Origin: Clostridium_AD frigoriphilum
GTDB lineage: Bacteria; Bacillota; Clostridia; Clostridiales; Clostridiaceae
DNA length: 64,000 nt
NCBI RefSeq assembly: GCF_036541405.1
Contig: NZ_JAZHFS010000004.1
Span: 124,001 to 188,000, forward strand
Direction: 5' to 3'
Under the pieces are notes generated by a model. It was not told where the DNA came from, made no database searches, and worked only from the letters and a program-made list of their open reading frames with translations. Every line of letters starts with the position of its first letter. The first letter of the stretch is position 1. Shown piece after piece: positions 1 through 9,748 of the stretch. Both the position numbers and the translations under genes were made by a program.

Positions 1-22
1 CTTTGAAGTTTACAAATTCATT

Positions 23-808
23 TTATTTTTTAATGTATTTTTGTACTATTTTGTCATATTCGCCACTAGCTTTTAATTTTTTTAATCCATCATTAAAAGC
101 AGTTACTAATTCTGTATTGCTTCCTTTTTTAACTGCGAAGCCATAATTTTGTGTTGTTAGCTTATTACCAATAATTTTTAAACCTGAATTTGGATCAACT
201 GAAATCATATATGCGATTACAGGGTAATCTTCAAAAGTAACATCTGCATTACCATTCTTAACTTCCTGCATCATAGAAGCTGTATCATTAAAATACTTAA
301 CTGTTGCTCCTAATTTATCTTTATTATCTTCAGCATATGTTGCTCCAAGTGTTCCTTTTTTAACAGCAAAAATCTTACCTTTGAAATCCGCTTCTGATTT
401 TAGTTTATCATTACCCTTTTTCCCAACTGCTGAAAGTCCCGATTCAAAGTAGCCCTCTGACATATCTAAAACTTTTTTTCGCACATCAGTAATTCCCATG
501 CCTGCGATTGCACCATCAACCTGATTTGCTTGGAGAGCTGGAATTATCCCTTTAAAATCCATAGCCTTTAATTCATATTTAAACCCTTCTAATTTTGCAA
601 TGGAAGCTAATAAATCAATATCTATCCCGATGTATTTACCATCCTTTTCATACTCGAAAGGAGCATATGTTGCATCAGTTGAAATAACATATGTTTTAGT
701 AAACTTTTTATTCGAATCCTTAGTTTGAGATGTAATAGCATTACCGCACCCAGCGAGCCCCATTGTAACTGTCGCTATAATCAATACTTTTAATATCATT
801 TTCTTCAT
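23..808 (-). CDS. Amino-acid ABC transporter substrate-binding lipoprotein
   Basis: This 261-residue protein has a lipoprotein signal peptide with the lipobox LAGC at about residues 17-21 (Cys21), so it should be anchored outside the membrane. The rest matches family-3 solute-binding proteins for polar amino acids: an early YAPFEY segment, then IGIDIDLL and KGIIPALQANQVDGAIAGMG, and a C-terminal FNDGLKKLKASGEYDKIVQKY. The start is ATG at 808 with a GGGGG-rich ribosome binding site 7 bases upstream. Its permease and ATPase would lie downstream, beyond the left edge of the window. Substrate cannot be told; cystine, glutamine and arginine binders all look alike at this level. Confidence 0.9.
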   Translation of the reverse strand: MKKMILKVLIIATVTMGLAGCGNAITSQTKDSNKKFTKTYVISTDATYAPFEYEKDGKYIGIDIDLLASIAKLEGFKYELKAMDFKGIIPALQANQVDGAIAGMGITDVRKKVLDMSEGYFESGLSAVGKKGNDKLKSEADFKGKIFAVKKGTLGATYAEDNKDKLGATVKYFNDTASMMQEVKNGNADVTFEDYPVIAYMISVDPNSGLKIIGNKLTTQNYGFAVKKGSNTELVTAFNDGLKKLKASGEYDKIVQKYIKK

Positions 809-1052
809 TTTTTTCCCCCTTTATTTTTGCTTTACATAAATATAATCCACAACATTTATAATACTAAAAAATATTGCAAGATGCAATAGTTATTTATTCA
901 TTTATTTAAATTTTCTTGCTGTTTCATGGTGTTTTATGCAATTTATTATGATAAGGTCTTCATTATTCATATTATTACTAAATCTAACTTCTATCGCTTT
1001 CGTAAAATAATATAAATAAGTTTTGTTTCTTAGCTTGAAGTATATAAAAAAC

Positions 1053-1103
1053 AAAAAAGAAAAGGATATATCAAATTAAATGAGATATATCCTTTTCTTT
1101 TTA
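1053..1103 (-). terminator. Rho-independent terminator of the rhamnogalacturonan catabolic operon
   Basis: A long inverted repeat has arms AAAAGGATATATC and GATATATCCTTTTC around a 9-10 base AT-rich loop. Read on the minus strand the second arm runs straight into a T-rich tail. It lies about 55 bases past the stop of the SGNH esterase gene. The A-rich 5' flank means it could also work in the other direction. The rest of the 349-base gap (809-1157) holds the promoter region of the amino-acid lipoprotein and nothing else that I recognise. Confidence 0.8.
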
Positions 1104-1157
1104 TATTTTATGTTATCTAATAAATACCAATAAGAGTTAGCTTATCTCTATATTTTA

Positions 1158-2777
1158 TTATACACAACTTCTAATTTTTAGTTTATATGCTCTTTTGGCT
1201 ATAACCTTAACTTCTTCAATAGAAATTTGTTCTTTAGGACCTAAGTTTTTGTTTTCATTAGAAATTAGGCCATAATTATAAGCAGCTTGAACTATTCCTG
1301 CGTACCACTCATCTCCAAATACATCTTCAAATATATCATTATAAACATTGGTAGGTGGATATTTTAAATCTTTAAGTATCCTATCTAAAAATTCAACCTT
1401 AGAAACATTTTTATTAGCTCTAAATATATCAATATAGTTGTTAACATCAATTTCCTCTGCCCAACTATTTGCCTTTGTCCACTGCTTAATATCAGCTTTA
1501 ATCTCTTCATCACTAGGCTCTACCCAACTTTTCAATTGTTCTATTTGTATTTTATCTTCTGGTATATCAATTAAATATTTAACTAAAGATTCTATATTAA
1601 CTTTTTTAATCTCTTCAACTACTAATCTAGCCATTTCAAAAGCTCCAAAATCATTGTTATGTGTATAATCCTTAGGAACAAAGTATTTAGAAGAGTTTTT
1701 TTGGCCATGCTTTAAAATAAACGCAACGCTTCTTTCATGTAAGTCTATTAATGGCACTCCTTTTTCCTTTGCAACTAAAATGCAGGCATTAGCATAATCT
1801 TTAAACATATCATTAAATGCACCATCTAAACCATTCCAAATAGTTCTACTAACTGGAGTTACAATAACAGGATAAGCACCTTTTTCTCTTACCTCATCTA
1901 TATATCTCCTTAAATTATTAGCATATCCACCAAAAGCATCCAAGGTTTTGTCCTTTTGATCATTATGGCCAAATTGCATAATAAATAAATCCTTTGGTTT
2001 TATATTATTCTCTACAATACTTAAGTGGCCTTCCCGCCTAAAACTTTCTGTAGTAAGCCCTGAATGAGAATGATTTGATACAGCAATACCTTGACTCAAA
2101 AAAAGGGGTAAAATTTGGGCCCACCCACAATAACTAGTCAAAGGATTATAGGGATAAATTGTCCCTTGATCCGTTAAAGTGGAATCTCCTGCAACATAGA
2201 TTGTTGGTATCTCAAGAGCTTCCTCAAGAGTTACTAAATTCATGCATGCATTTTGGCCAATTATAGTGATATCAATACTATCATCCCTATATATTTCAGT
2301 TTTTCCTCTTGGTATTATGTCACAAACATTAGCCGTAAAATTATGTTCTAGAAGTTCTCCAGCTTTAACCATTACATTTTTAAGAACACATCTTCTTCTT
2401 TGAGAAAAGACGGATATAATCATATCTGAATTATTATTTCCCATAACTAATTTTATATTATAATTTCCACTATGAGGAACTTTCACTTTAAAGCATAGTG
2501 GTACATCCGGCTTATCGCTAGAACAAAAGCCGCTAACTAAGCTATTTAGTGTTCCCTTTTGCTCCATAATAATATTAGTAATCTTTTGCCTAGTTAACTC
2601 TGGATCAATGTCAAAAGCACTTCCGATTTCAGGAATTTGAAGCAATTCATTTTTTTCTTTTAGCTTTTCAGTAACAAACCCATAACCAGTTTCCTCAGCA
2701 TATAAGGTATCCTTCAATATATTTATAAAGCCTTCAACTTCTGCAGTTGCGCCGAATATAAACTTTTTAAAAAACAC
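1158..2777 (-). CDS. Cytoplasmic SGNH-family rhamnogalacturonan acetylesterase-like protein with SLH-like tail
   Basis: An SGNH/GDSL esterase, probably removing acetyl groups from imported rhamnogalacturonan oligomers. Residues near 192-205 give YVAGDSTLTDQG (block I, nucleophile Ser), GHNDQKDK is block III and DYTHNND carries the Asp-His pair. A beta-rich domain of about 110 residues precedes the catalytic domain, as in rhamnogalacturonan acetylesterases. There is no signal peptide, so it should act inside the cell. The last 90 residues resemble S-layer-homology repeats (FEDVFGDEWYAGIV, then GLISNENK), which is odd for a cytoplasmic protein. I start it at GTG 2777 because an AGAGGAG site sits 7-8 bases upstream; the ATG at 2801 has no such site and abuts a hairpin. 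Last gene of the operon. Confidence 0.8.
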   Translation of the reverse strand: MFFKKFIFGATAEVEGFINILKDTLYAEETGYGFVTEKLKEKNELLQIPEIGSAFDIDPELTRQKITNIIMEQKGTLNSLVSGFCSSDKPDVPLCFKVKVPHSGNYNIKLVMGNNNSDMIISVFSQRRRCVLKNVMVKAGELLEHNFTANVCDIIPRGKTEIYRDDSIDITIIGQNACMNLVTLEEALEIPTIYVAGDSTLTDQGTIYPYNPLTSYCGWAQILPLFLSQGIAVSNHSHSGLTTESFRREGHLSIVENNIKPKDLFIMQFGHNDQKDKTLDAFGGYANNLRRYIDEVREKGAYPVIVTPVSRTIWNGLDGAFNDMFKDYANACILVAKEKGVPLIDLHERSVAFILKHGQKNSSKYFVPKDYTHNNDFGAFEMARLVVEEIKKVNIESLVKYLIDIPEDKIQIEQLKSWVEPSDEEIKADIKQWTKANSWAEEIDVNNYIDIFRANKNVSKVEFLDRILKDLKYPPTNVYNDIFEDVFGDEWYAGIVQAAYNYGLISNENKNLGPKEQISIEEVKVIAKRAYKLKIRSCV

Positions 2778-2802
2778 GGTTTTCACTCCTCTTTTAAACA
2801 TT

Positions 2803-2826
2803 TAGGCGTCTGTTTAAAGACGCCTA
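2803..2826 (-). other. Intergenic hairpin between GH112 and esterase genes
   Basis: An 8-bp perfect stem (TAGGCGTC and GACGCCTA) encloses an 8-base loop. It has no T-run on the minus strand, so it is more likely an mRNA-processing or stabilising hairpin than a terminator. It occupies the space just upstream of ATG 2801, which supports the GTG at 2777 as the real start of the next gene. Confidence 0.55.
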
Positions 2827-2830
2827 GTTG

Positions 2831-5020
2831 TTATCCTAGATCTATTATTTTTATTCCATACGGTTTTAAAGAAACCGGAATTTCATTTTTCTTACAATCA
2901 TATACTGTGGTTTCTTCAGCTTGACTAGTAATATTAATAACTGCCAATTTATTGCTTTTAGGGTAGTAAGCACATTCTGTATTTACGTTGCTACAAGTCC
3001 ACAAACCAAATTCTCCCTCTTCATCAGCTGCCCAGTATATTGCTCTTAATAATATTCTTATATTTTCAGGGTTATACTTATGCCCTGAGAAATATACACT
3101 CCTACCTTTTCCAAAAGTATTTGTAGCTATTTGAATTGATTGATTTTTATCTGCAATAACCTGTATATTTTTGTCTATTACATATATATTATCAATTTCT
3201 TTTCCAAAATCCAATTCGCCTTGAATATCCTTAAGGATAAAGTGGGTTTCTTCAGCCTTTTTATATGCATATTTATCAAAACATACCGTTAAACCGACTT
3301 CTCTCTCCACCCCAAATACATGGCACATCTGAAAGTATTGACCACTATATTTTACCGCAGAAGGTTCTCCAACTCCAATAAGGCCACCTCCCTTTGAAAC
3401 CCACTCCGTAAGGATTTCAATAACTTTCTCATTACTCCAGTGCCAACCCCCACTCCAAGCATCATCAAGTTGTCCAGCATTAATTATTACTTTAATATCA
3501 CCAGAAATACCTTTATCAATAATATCTTTAAAGCTAATAAACTCTACTTCTACAGGCAATCCTGAGATAGATTCCATAATTTCATTATAATAATTTCCAT
3601 GATTAAAGTGACCACGACAACCCCACGCCCGCATATTTCCCCAAGCAGATAAAATAGCTACCTTAAATTTAGAAGAATAAGGTTTGCCCTCTTTATGCAA
3701 TTCCCTAATTGTCCTAAACTCTTCTGCTAATTCTTGAACATAATCAACAAATGCAGGATGATCCTCAACTAAATGCAGGTATCCACCAAAACCAATTCTA
3801 TCTACGCAATCACGAAGCAGAGCTCTCCTTATATCTAACCAATAAGTTTTACATTCCAGCGATGGGTCTCCTCCTTCTATAAAAGTTCCAACTCCATTTA
3901 CTCCTGTTGGAAAGAAATAGGGATGAAGTCTTAATTCTCTTATTGCAACACCTTTAGTTCCTGAAACTTTTCTTGTTTCAAATCCACTAAACACGCCATC
4001 AATTATCCCATCAAAGCCAAACTCTTTAAAACTATCTAAGGTAGGTTCCATTCCTATCCAATGGTCATTATAAAATACATAGGCTTTTTTTCCATGTTTA
4101 TGAACTAAATCAATACACTTTTTACCAAACTCAATTACAAATTTATTTATAAAATCCATCCAATCTCTATATTTTTCAGAAGGTGGTAAATATGAGTTAT
4201 TGTATAAACCTTTATTTACAAAATCCTCTGAAGTCATTTTATAACCTTTTTCTTTTTCAAAGAGTTTCATAGATAAAGGATTTACTGTGAAATCATAGGC
4301 GCCCCAATCATTTACGATAAACTTCAAATTAGGATCACTGCCCCATAGCCACCAAAAATTATAAAACATAGATGTGAATCGTACTACTTTTGTATGCTGG
4401 TGATCTATAAGCCATTGATCTAAATATTTAAGAATATGCTCTTGAGTCTCTTTGTACATAGGCTCTATAGGTAATTCATGCTCCCTATTCCCCCAATTAT
4501 TTGTTATATGGTTGTATGCGGATATTTCTTCCCAAATTCTATACACAAGAAAATTAACCGTGTATTTGTGCCATTTTTTTGTGTTTTTCACCATAACTGT
4601 TCCCGTGTTTATGTCTAACTCCCAATTAGAAATTTCTATTTCCAATCCAGTAGTTCTATCAAAGACTTGCCAAAACTCTTTTGGGTTATCTTTAATATTT
4701 ATCAAAAATTGTTTTTTAAAAAAACCTTTTAAAATATCTATCTTAACCGTATCACCCTTAGCAATTAGTGGATAACTCCTTAGATAACATTGTTGAAGTT
4801 TATCCATATTTAATTTAGCCCACTCATTGGAACCGCGAACTAAACAAATGGTGGAATAAATATCATAACCCGAAGTTATTATTTTATCTGATAATTGAGT
4901 TCCATCACTATCTCTAATTACATCGGCTCCCCATTTTTCTGCCAATTTTAAAGTTAAATCTTCAAAACCAGCTTCTCCTGGCAATGTAAATCCACCGTTA
5001 TTTAATATTTTTTCACTCAT
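2831..5020 (-). CDS. GH112 phosphorylase, probably D-galactosyl-beta-1,4-L-rhamnose phosphorylase
   Basis: This 729-residue protein matches the full length of GH112 phosphorylases. The GH112 hallmark YNDHWIGMEP places the catalytic acid at about Asp319, close to Asp313 of the bifidobacterial lacto-N-biose enzyme. The family splits beta-1,3-galactosyl-N-acetylhexosamines or beta-1,4-galactosyl-rhamnose with phosphate, releasing galactose 1-phosphate. In this operon, between a GH105 hydrolase and an esterase, the rhamnose-specific activity is the natural reading, since galactose decorates rhamnose O4 in rhamnogalacturonan I. Specificity is inferred from context, not from residues. There is no signal peptide, so it is cytoplasmic. 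The start is ATG with a GGGTGGG site upstream. Confidence 0.88.
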   Translation of the reverse strand: MSEKILNNGGFTLPGEAGFEDLTLKLAEKWGADVIRDSDGTQLSDKIITSGYDIYSTICLVRGSNEWAKLNMDKLQQCYLRSYPLIAKGDTVKIDILKGFFKKQFLINIKDNPKEFWQVFDRTTGLEIEISNWELDINTGTVMVKNTKKWHKYTVNFLVYRIWEEISAYNHITNNWGNREHELPIEPMYKETQEHILKYLDQWLIDHQHTKVVRFTSMFYNFWWLWGSDPNLKFIVNDWGAYDFTVNPLSMKLFEKEKGYKMTSEDFVNKGLYNNSYLPPSEKYRDWMDFINKFVIEFGKKCIDLVHKHGKKAYVFYNDHWIGMEPTLDSFKEFGFDGIIDGVFSGFETRKVSGTKGVAIRELRLHPYFFPTGVNGVGTFIEGGDPSLECKTYWLDIRRALLRDCVDRIGFGGYLHLVEDHPAFVDYVQELAEEFRTIRELHKEGKPYSSKFKVAILSAWGNMRAWGCRGHFNHGNYYNEIMESISGLPVEVEFISFKDIIDKGISGDIKVIINAGQLDDAWSGGWHWSNEKVIEILTEWVSKGGGLIGVGEPSAVKYSGQYFQMCHVFGVEREVGLTVCFDKYAYKKAEETHFILKDIQGELDFGKEIDNIYVIDKNIQVIADKNQSIQIATNTFGKGRSVYFSGHKYNPENIRILLRAIYWAADEEGEFGLWTCSNVNTECAYYPKSNKLAVINITSQAEETTVYDCKKNEIPVSLKPYGIKIIDLG

Positions 5021-5038
5021 ACTATCCCACCCTTTAAA

Positions 5039-6061
5039 TTATTGTTCATACTTCAAGATTGCTGCAAGAAAAGCCAAAGTTAACCCCTGTCCCCAGCCTT
5101 GAACCCTCTTTTTAGGAACTTTCTTATAACCCTGCGTATCTATCATTACTGCAGTACCTGCAGAAACACTCATAACTGATCCATCTTCTGAAATATTATT
5201 CATTATTCCCTCTAACGCCTTTTGAACATACTTTCTTTGAAGAGGATGTCTCACAATTACAAGACTTGCAGCAATTCCAGCAGAAGCTGAAGTTTCTAAA
5301 TAGGAACTTTCATCATCTAATATGGTGTGCCATAAACCTTCTTCTGACTGCAACCTAACTAAAGCACTTAGTTGATCTCTTAACGAACCACTTATGCCCA
5401 TAAAAGCTGGATACAAATAATTTATAAGGGTGGTTGCTTCTGCCATAGTATAGGCTGCCCAAGCATTTGCACGCGCCCAATGAATGCCTGACATATGGTT
5501 TTGGTTAATATTATCCCATCCATGAAAAAATAGATCATTTTTATTATCTTGTAAAAATTCTTCATGCCAATAGTATTGATTTAAGGCGTCTTCCACATAT
5601 TCTTTATTATCTAATTTTTTACCCATTCTAAGAAGAAAATAAGCTGCCATAAACAAAGTATCTGCCCAGGCTTGCTTTGGAAAATCATTGCCTGGCGAAA
5701 CTGTATGTTGAAAAACCCCTTCCCCAAACCTAGTTGCATCCTTTCTTAAATATTCAGCCTTTTCTATAGCCAAATCCATATATTTCTGATCCCCTGTAGC
5801 CTCAAACAAAGTTATTAGAGTGTGTCCCATAGCAACTACATTAACAGTAAATTCAGGCAGTCCTATTTCAATATATTCATCTACCCATTTGACAAGATAA
5901 TCGATATATTCTTGATTTTTAGTGACCTCCCAAGCCTTGCATATACCATAAAAGGCAACTCCACAAGGCCAATCCCAAGTAAAGTCTATTCTCATGGTTC
6001 TCTTTACAACCTTGTCTATAAGTTCTTTTATTTTTTCTTCATCATATTCTAATCTCTTCAC
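5039..6061 (-). CDS. GH105 unsaturated rhamnogalacturonyl hydrolase (YteR-like)
   Basis: This 340-residue alpha/alpha-barrel hydrolase removes the 4,5-unsaturated galacturonosyl group that a rhamnogalacturonan lyase leaves on the non-reducing end. FTWDWPCGVAFYGICKAWE near residue 27 and QAWADTLFMAAYFLLRMGK near residue 130 match YteR/RhiN proteins; Asp134 corresponds to the catalytic Asp143 of Bacillus YteR. There is no signal peptide, so it acts on imported oligosaccharides. The start is GTG (6061) with an AAGGAAG site upstream. It ends 18 bases before the GH112 gene. It supplies the step between the secreted PL11 lyase and the GH112 phosphorylase. Confidence 0.9.
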   Translation of the reverse strand: MKRLEYDEEKIKELIDKVVKRTMRIDFTWDWPCGVAFYGICKAWEVTKNQEYIDYLVKWVDEYIEIGLPEFTVNVVAMGHTLITLFEATGDQKYMDLAIEKAEYLRKDATRFGEGVFQHTVSPGNDFPKQAWADTLFMAAYFLLRMGKKLDNKEYVEDALNQYYWHEEFLQDNKNDLFFHGWDNINQNHMSGIHWARANAWAAYTMAEATTLINYLYPAFMGISGSLRDQLSALVRLQSEEGLWHTILDDESSYLETSASAGIAASLVIVRHPLQRKYVQKALEGIMNNISEDGSVMSVSAGTAVMIDTQGYKKVPKKRVQGWGQGLTLAFLAAILKYEQ

Positions 6062-6120
6062 TAAAATTACTTCCTTTCTTCATATATATCTTGTGAATTT
6101 TTAAAATTACACTCTATTAT

Positions 6121-6164
6121 AAATATAGCCCTGTAACAAATTACTTTGTCACAGGTCTATATTT
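6121..6164 (-). other. Long intercistronic hairpin after the lipoprotein gene
   Basis: Near-perfect stem: outer arms AAATATAG and CTATATTT, inner arms CCTGTAACAAA and TTTGTCACAGG, loop TTAC. It lies between the stop of the solute-binding protein gene (6173) and the GH105 start (6061). On the minus strand it is not followed by a clear T-run. A likely role is to protect the 3' end of the lipoprotein message so that the binding protein is made in excess of the enzymes, as in many ABC operons (inference). Confidence 0.6.
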
Positions 6165-6172
6165 TTATTATT

Positions 6173-7783
6173 TTACTTTTTCATACCTTCGTATATTGAT
6201 TTTCTTTCATTAATAACTTCTTGGTATCCACTTGTTAAATAATCTTTACTATATTTTGCATATAAAGCATCGAATTCACTTACTTTACCCATAACTATTT
6301 TGGCAGAAGCTTCTTCCCACTTACTTCCAAGTGTTTTCGAGTTTTTTGTTAAAGAAGTTACAGGTTTATTAAACATAAAGTTTGGTTTTGCACCTATTAA
6401 CGTTTCTTTGTAACCATCAATATACACTTTTTCAAAGCCAGGTGCTCCTTTAGCAATTGCATCCATCTTTAAATTTTTATCTAAACTCCCAAATTCTTTT
6501 TGTTCAGTAACAATACCCCACATATCCTTGTTAGAGCTAAAATTAAGTTTATCCTCTCCAGTATAATTAGCTACTTCCACTGGAAGTCCATCCTTTAAAT
6601 TATAGTTTTTACCTGCCACACCATTTTGAAGTACAAATAAATTTTCGCTTTTGCTCATCCAATCCATATATTTTAGGACTGCATCAGGATGCTTACACTT
6701 TTTATTTATGCCACTAAGCATACCATATGGTGCGTATGCGAAAGCTTGTGGTGCTTGACCAGCTGGTAAAAGTGCACCTGCAGGAAGTACCGTAAATTTT
6801 GCTGTAGGTACATTTTTTACAAGTGTTTGTAAAACTGGAGGAGTTTTTAAAGGCATAAGAAATACTCCAACCTTACCATTACTTATATCTGCTTGCAATT
6901 TTGTACCATCCTTATCTAGTACAAACTCAGGACTTATAAGCCCTTCATTAAAAAGTTTATTGTCCCATTTTAATGTATCCTCTGTTGGCTTCCATGATAA
7001 CGATGGAATTACTACATCAGAATACATTGCAAATTCTTCAGCCGAAACATTAGCTGGTCTAAATGCATAATTTATATTCCCAGAACCAGCAGCAGACATA
7101 CTCCACAATCCCTGTGGTATAACATTATTAGCTCCTACTTTACCGGGATCTTTTTCTTTAAATGCTTTAAGAACTGCATAGTACTCATCTCTATTTGTAG
7201 GAACTTTCATCCCCAATTTATCTAGCCAATCTTGTCTTATAACACTAGATATACCACCTACAAGTGGTCTTTTAGCTGGTATTAACATTTGCTTACCATC
7301 AAACACTCCATATTTCAAAACATCTGCTCCAAGTGTTTTTTCGAGATTTGGTGCATATTTATCAAGTTCAGCCTTCGTTACTTCTTGGAAAGCACCCCTT
7401 GTGTAAAAACTTGACGCCGTTGTATAGTCATAACTAAAAATTATATCTGGGGCATCACCAGATGCAAGAAGCATATTAAACTTGTCTACATCCGTAGTCC
7501 TTGGGATTGTAACATAAGTAACTTTTACGTTATATTTCTTCCCAAAGGTATCATTAACGTATTTAGTCCAATGATTGTTATCTACAGGTGCTTGACCTTG
7601 GATGCCTCTGTCATATATTGGAATTTTAATTTCCACTTGCTTTTTATAAGGTGCATCCACGGCAACTGAAGAATCACTTGTTGAATCTGCTGATTCTTTT
7701 GATGAGCCACACCCTGCAAGGCTACTTACAATAACAGTCGTTAGCATAGCCACACTGACGATTTTCAGAAGTTTTTTGTTCAT
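6173..7783 (-). CDS. Oligosaccharide ABC transporter lipoprotein (LplA/YtcQ-like)
   Basis: A 536-residue family-1 solute-binding lipoprotein with lipobox SLAGC (Cys25) after a hydrophobic stretch and a Ser/Asp-rich linker. It has the length and layout of LplA/YtcQ proteins, which are larger than typical sugar binders and bind pectin-derived oligosaccharides. Motifs include LLASGDAPDIIFSYD near residue 110 and the late MDWMSKSENLFVLQNG. It follows its two permease genes and precedes the GH105 enzyme, so the ligand is probably an unsaturated rhamnogalacturonan oligomer (inference). ATG start; upstream AAGGGGGAG ribosome binding site. Confidence 0.9.
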   Translation of the reverse strand: MNKKLLKIVSVAMLTTVIVSSLAGCGSSKESADSTSDSSVAVDAPYKKQVEIKIPIYDRGIQGQAPVDNNHWTKYVNDTFGKKYNVKVTYVTIPRTTDVDKFNMLLASGDAPDIIFSYDYTTASSFYTRGAFQEVTKAELDKYAPNLEKTLGADVLKYGVFDGKQMLIPAKRPLVGGISSVIRQDWLDKLGMKVPTNRDEYYAVLKAFKEKDPGKVGANNVIPQGLWSMSAAGSGNINYAFRPANVSAEEFAMYSDVVIPSLSWKPTEDTLKWDNKLFNEGLISPEFVLDKDGTKLQADISNGKVGVFLMPLKTPPVLQTLVKNVPTAKFTVLPAGALLPAGQAPQAFAYAPYGMLSGINKKCKHPDAVLKYMDWMSKSENLFVLQNGVAGKNYNLKDGLPVEVANYTGEDKLNFSSNKDMWGIVTEQKEFGSLDKNLKMDAIAKGAPGFEKVYIDGYKETLIGAKPNFMFNKPVTSLTKNSKTLGSKWEEASAKIVMGKVSEFDALYAKYSKDYLTSGYQEVINERKSIYEGMKK

Positions 7784-7855
7784 TTTTAATTCTCCCCCTT
7801 ATAATCTAAAATTTCAAACTATATAGAAACTGCATATTATTTTAGCAGTAAACTA

Positions 7856-8734
7856 TCATTCTTTTACAGCACCAATCATTACACCTGATACAAAGTACCT
7901 TTGAAGCCACGGATATATTAGTAATATAGGAACTGTTGCAAACATTACTACAGAAGCTTTTAAAACTTCTGGTGCTAGTTGCACAGCTGCTCCAACTCCT
8001 TCTGCTGCAAGGGCTCCATTTGAAGAAGTGGCACTTACTAATTGATAAAGCTTTAATTGAAGTGGATATAATTCTGGCCTTGTGATATAGAAAAGTGCAT
8101 CTTGAAATCCATTCCATCTACCCACAGCATAAAATAAGCTCAAGGTTGCAATTATTGGCATTGAAAGTGGAAGTACAATCTTAAAAAGTATGCCTATCTC
8201 TGTACATCCATCTAGCTTTGCTGATTCCTCAAGACTATTAGGTATTGAGTTTTGAAAAAAAGTTTTAAGTATTATGAGATTAAATACACTTATTGCTCCT
8301 GGGAGAATAAGCCCCCACATGCTATTTAACAAACTTAAATCCTTAACAAGAATATAATCTGGTATTATACCACCTGAAAAATACATTGTGATTATAATTA
8401 GTAAAAAGAAAAAATCTCTGCCCTTCAAAGAGCTTTTTGTCAATGGATAAGCTGCACATATGGTGAGTACCATACTTAATACAGTATATATCACCGTCAT
8501 TTTTATGGTAAAGAAAAGTGATGTAATCATTGATTTATCATTAAAAATTTGCTTGTATGACTCCATAGTAAAATCTACCGGCAAAAGCGTAACCTTTTGC
8601 GCTACAACAGCCTGAGAGCTACTAAATGATACTGCTGCAACATGAATTAATGGCACTAGGCATAGTAAAACTACAATACTTATAAACAAAAATACTATTA
8701 TATCTAAAATTTTATCTAATAACTTTGTATTCAT
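7856..8734 (-). CDS. Carbohydrate ABC permease (YtcP-like)
   Basis: This 292-residue inner-membrane permease has six predicted helices and the EAA loop (EESAKLDGCTEIGILFKIVLPLSMP) that contacts the ATPase. It belongs to the YtcP/LplC group that pairs with large LplA-type binding proteins. I start it at ATG 8734, where an AAGGAG site lies about 8 bases upstream; a longer frame reaching 8770 would overlap the preceding gene and lacks a site. Its C-terminus ends VMIGAVKE, typical of the group. No ATPase gene is in the operon. Confidence 0.92.
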   Translation of the reverse strand: MNTKLLDKILDIIVFLFISIVVLLCLVPLIHVAAVSFSSSQAVVAQKVTLLPVDFTMESYKQIFNDKSMITSLFFTIKMTVIYTVLSMVLTICAAYPLTKSSLKGRDFFFLLIIITMYFSGGIIPDYILVKDLSLLNSMWGLILPGAISVFNLIILKTFFQNSIPNSLEESAKLDGCTEIGILFKIVLPLSMPIIATLSLFYAVGRWNGFQDALFYITRPELYPLQLKLYQLVSATSSNGALAAEGVGAAVQLAPEVLKASVVMFATVPILLIYPWLQRYFVSGVMIGAVKE

Positions 8735-8750
8735 ATTTTCAACTCCTTTC

Positions 8751-9725
8751 TTACATAATCCCTTGTTCACCGAATTTTTTAGCCAACCTATCTACAAATA
8801 GTATTAGAACTAATCCTATAACTGATTGGAATAAACCTACGGCCGCTGCTATATTATATCTAACTGATTGAAGTCCAACCCTATAAACAAAGGTACTTAT
8901 AACATCTGAAAAATCCATTACCAAAGGATTACCTAATACAAATGGACGATCAAAACCTATTTTCATTACATTTCCAACAGCTAAGATAAGCATCATAATT
9001 ATGGTTGGCTTAATCGCAGGTAGAGTTATATACCATATTTTTTTTAATCTACCAGCTCCATCAATCATAGCTGCTTCATACAATTCTGAGTTAACACTCG
9101 TTATTGATGCCAAGTAGATTATCGTTCCCCAACCTACCCCTTGCCAAACACCAATTACACAATAAGTTCCTAACCAATGCCATTTTTCAATAAGAAAAGG
9201 TACTGCCTCTGCCCCTAATGATTTAGTTAAAATATTAACCATGCCTGTAGGAGATAGTAGCTGATAAGCCATACCACCTATAATAACCCAAGAAAGAAAG
9301 TGTGGTAAATAAAGTATGGTCTGAGATACCTTTTTAAACCATTTAATCCTTATTTCATTTAATAATATAGCAAGGATTATAGGTGCTGGAAAACCTAGAA
9401 TTAAATCTAATACATTAAGCGATAATGTATTTCTTAAAACTTTATAAAAATCCGCCATTTTGAAAACTTCTTTAAATGCATCTAGTCCGATCCACTTACT
9501 ACCATTGATTCCATTGATTACATCGTAATCCTTAAACGCTACTATTATTTGGTACATTGGTACATATTTGAAAATCACAAAATATGTAACGGGTATGAAT
9601 AATAGCAAATATAAAAAGAAGTCTTTTTTAATATAGTATAAAATTCCTTTTTTCTTTTTCTTAGTTACTTTGGAAACATCTAAAATACCAAAGTTACTCG
9701 GTGTAGGTGTATTACTGTTGTCCAT
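8751..9725 (-). CDS. Carbohydrate ABC permease (LplB/YteP-like)
   Basis: This 324-residue permease of the LplB/YteP group has a charged N-terminus, six helices and the EAA loop (YEAAMIDGAGRLKKIWYITLPAIKP). It forms the heterodimeric channel with the next gene. The start is ATG 9725, since AAGGAG sits 8 bases upstream; the in-frame GTG at 9734 overlaps that site. It is the first gene of the second rhamnogalacturonan operon and is followed 16 bases later by its partner. Confidence 0.92.
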   Translation of the reverse strand: MDNSNTPTPSNFGILDVSKVTKKKKKGILYYIKKDFFLYLLLFIPVTYFVIFKYVPMYQIIVAFKDYDVINGINGSKWIGLDAFKEVFKMADFYKVLRNTLSLNVLDLILGFPAPIILAILLNEIRIKWFKKVSQTILYLPHFLSWVIIGGMAYQLLSPTGMVNILTKSLGAEAVPFLIEKWHWLGTYCVIGVWQGVGWGTIIYLASITSVNSELYEAAMIDGAGRLKKIWYITLPAIKPTIIMMLILAVGNVMKIGFDRPFVLGNPLVMDFSDVISTFVYRVGLQSVRYNIAAAVGLFQSVIGLVLILFVDRLAKKFGEQGIM

Positions 9726-9748
9726 AAGGTTCACTCCTTTTTAAAAAT

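Noticed and set aside
7842..8117. Minus-strand 91-codon frame inside the YtcP-like permease gene
   Set aside because: It is out of frame with a well-supported permease and its product is rich in Cys and Ser without any domain.
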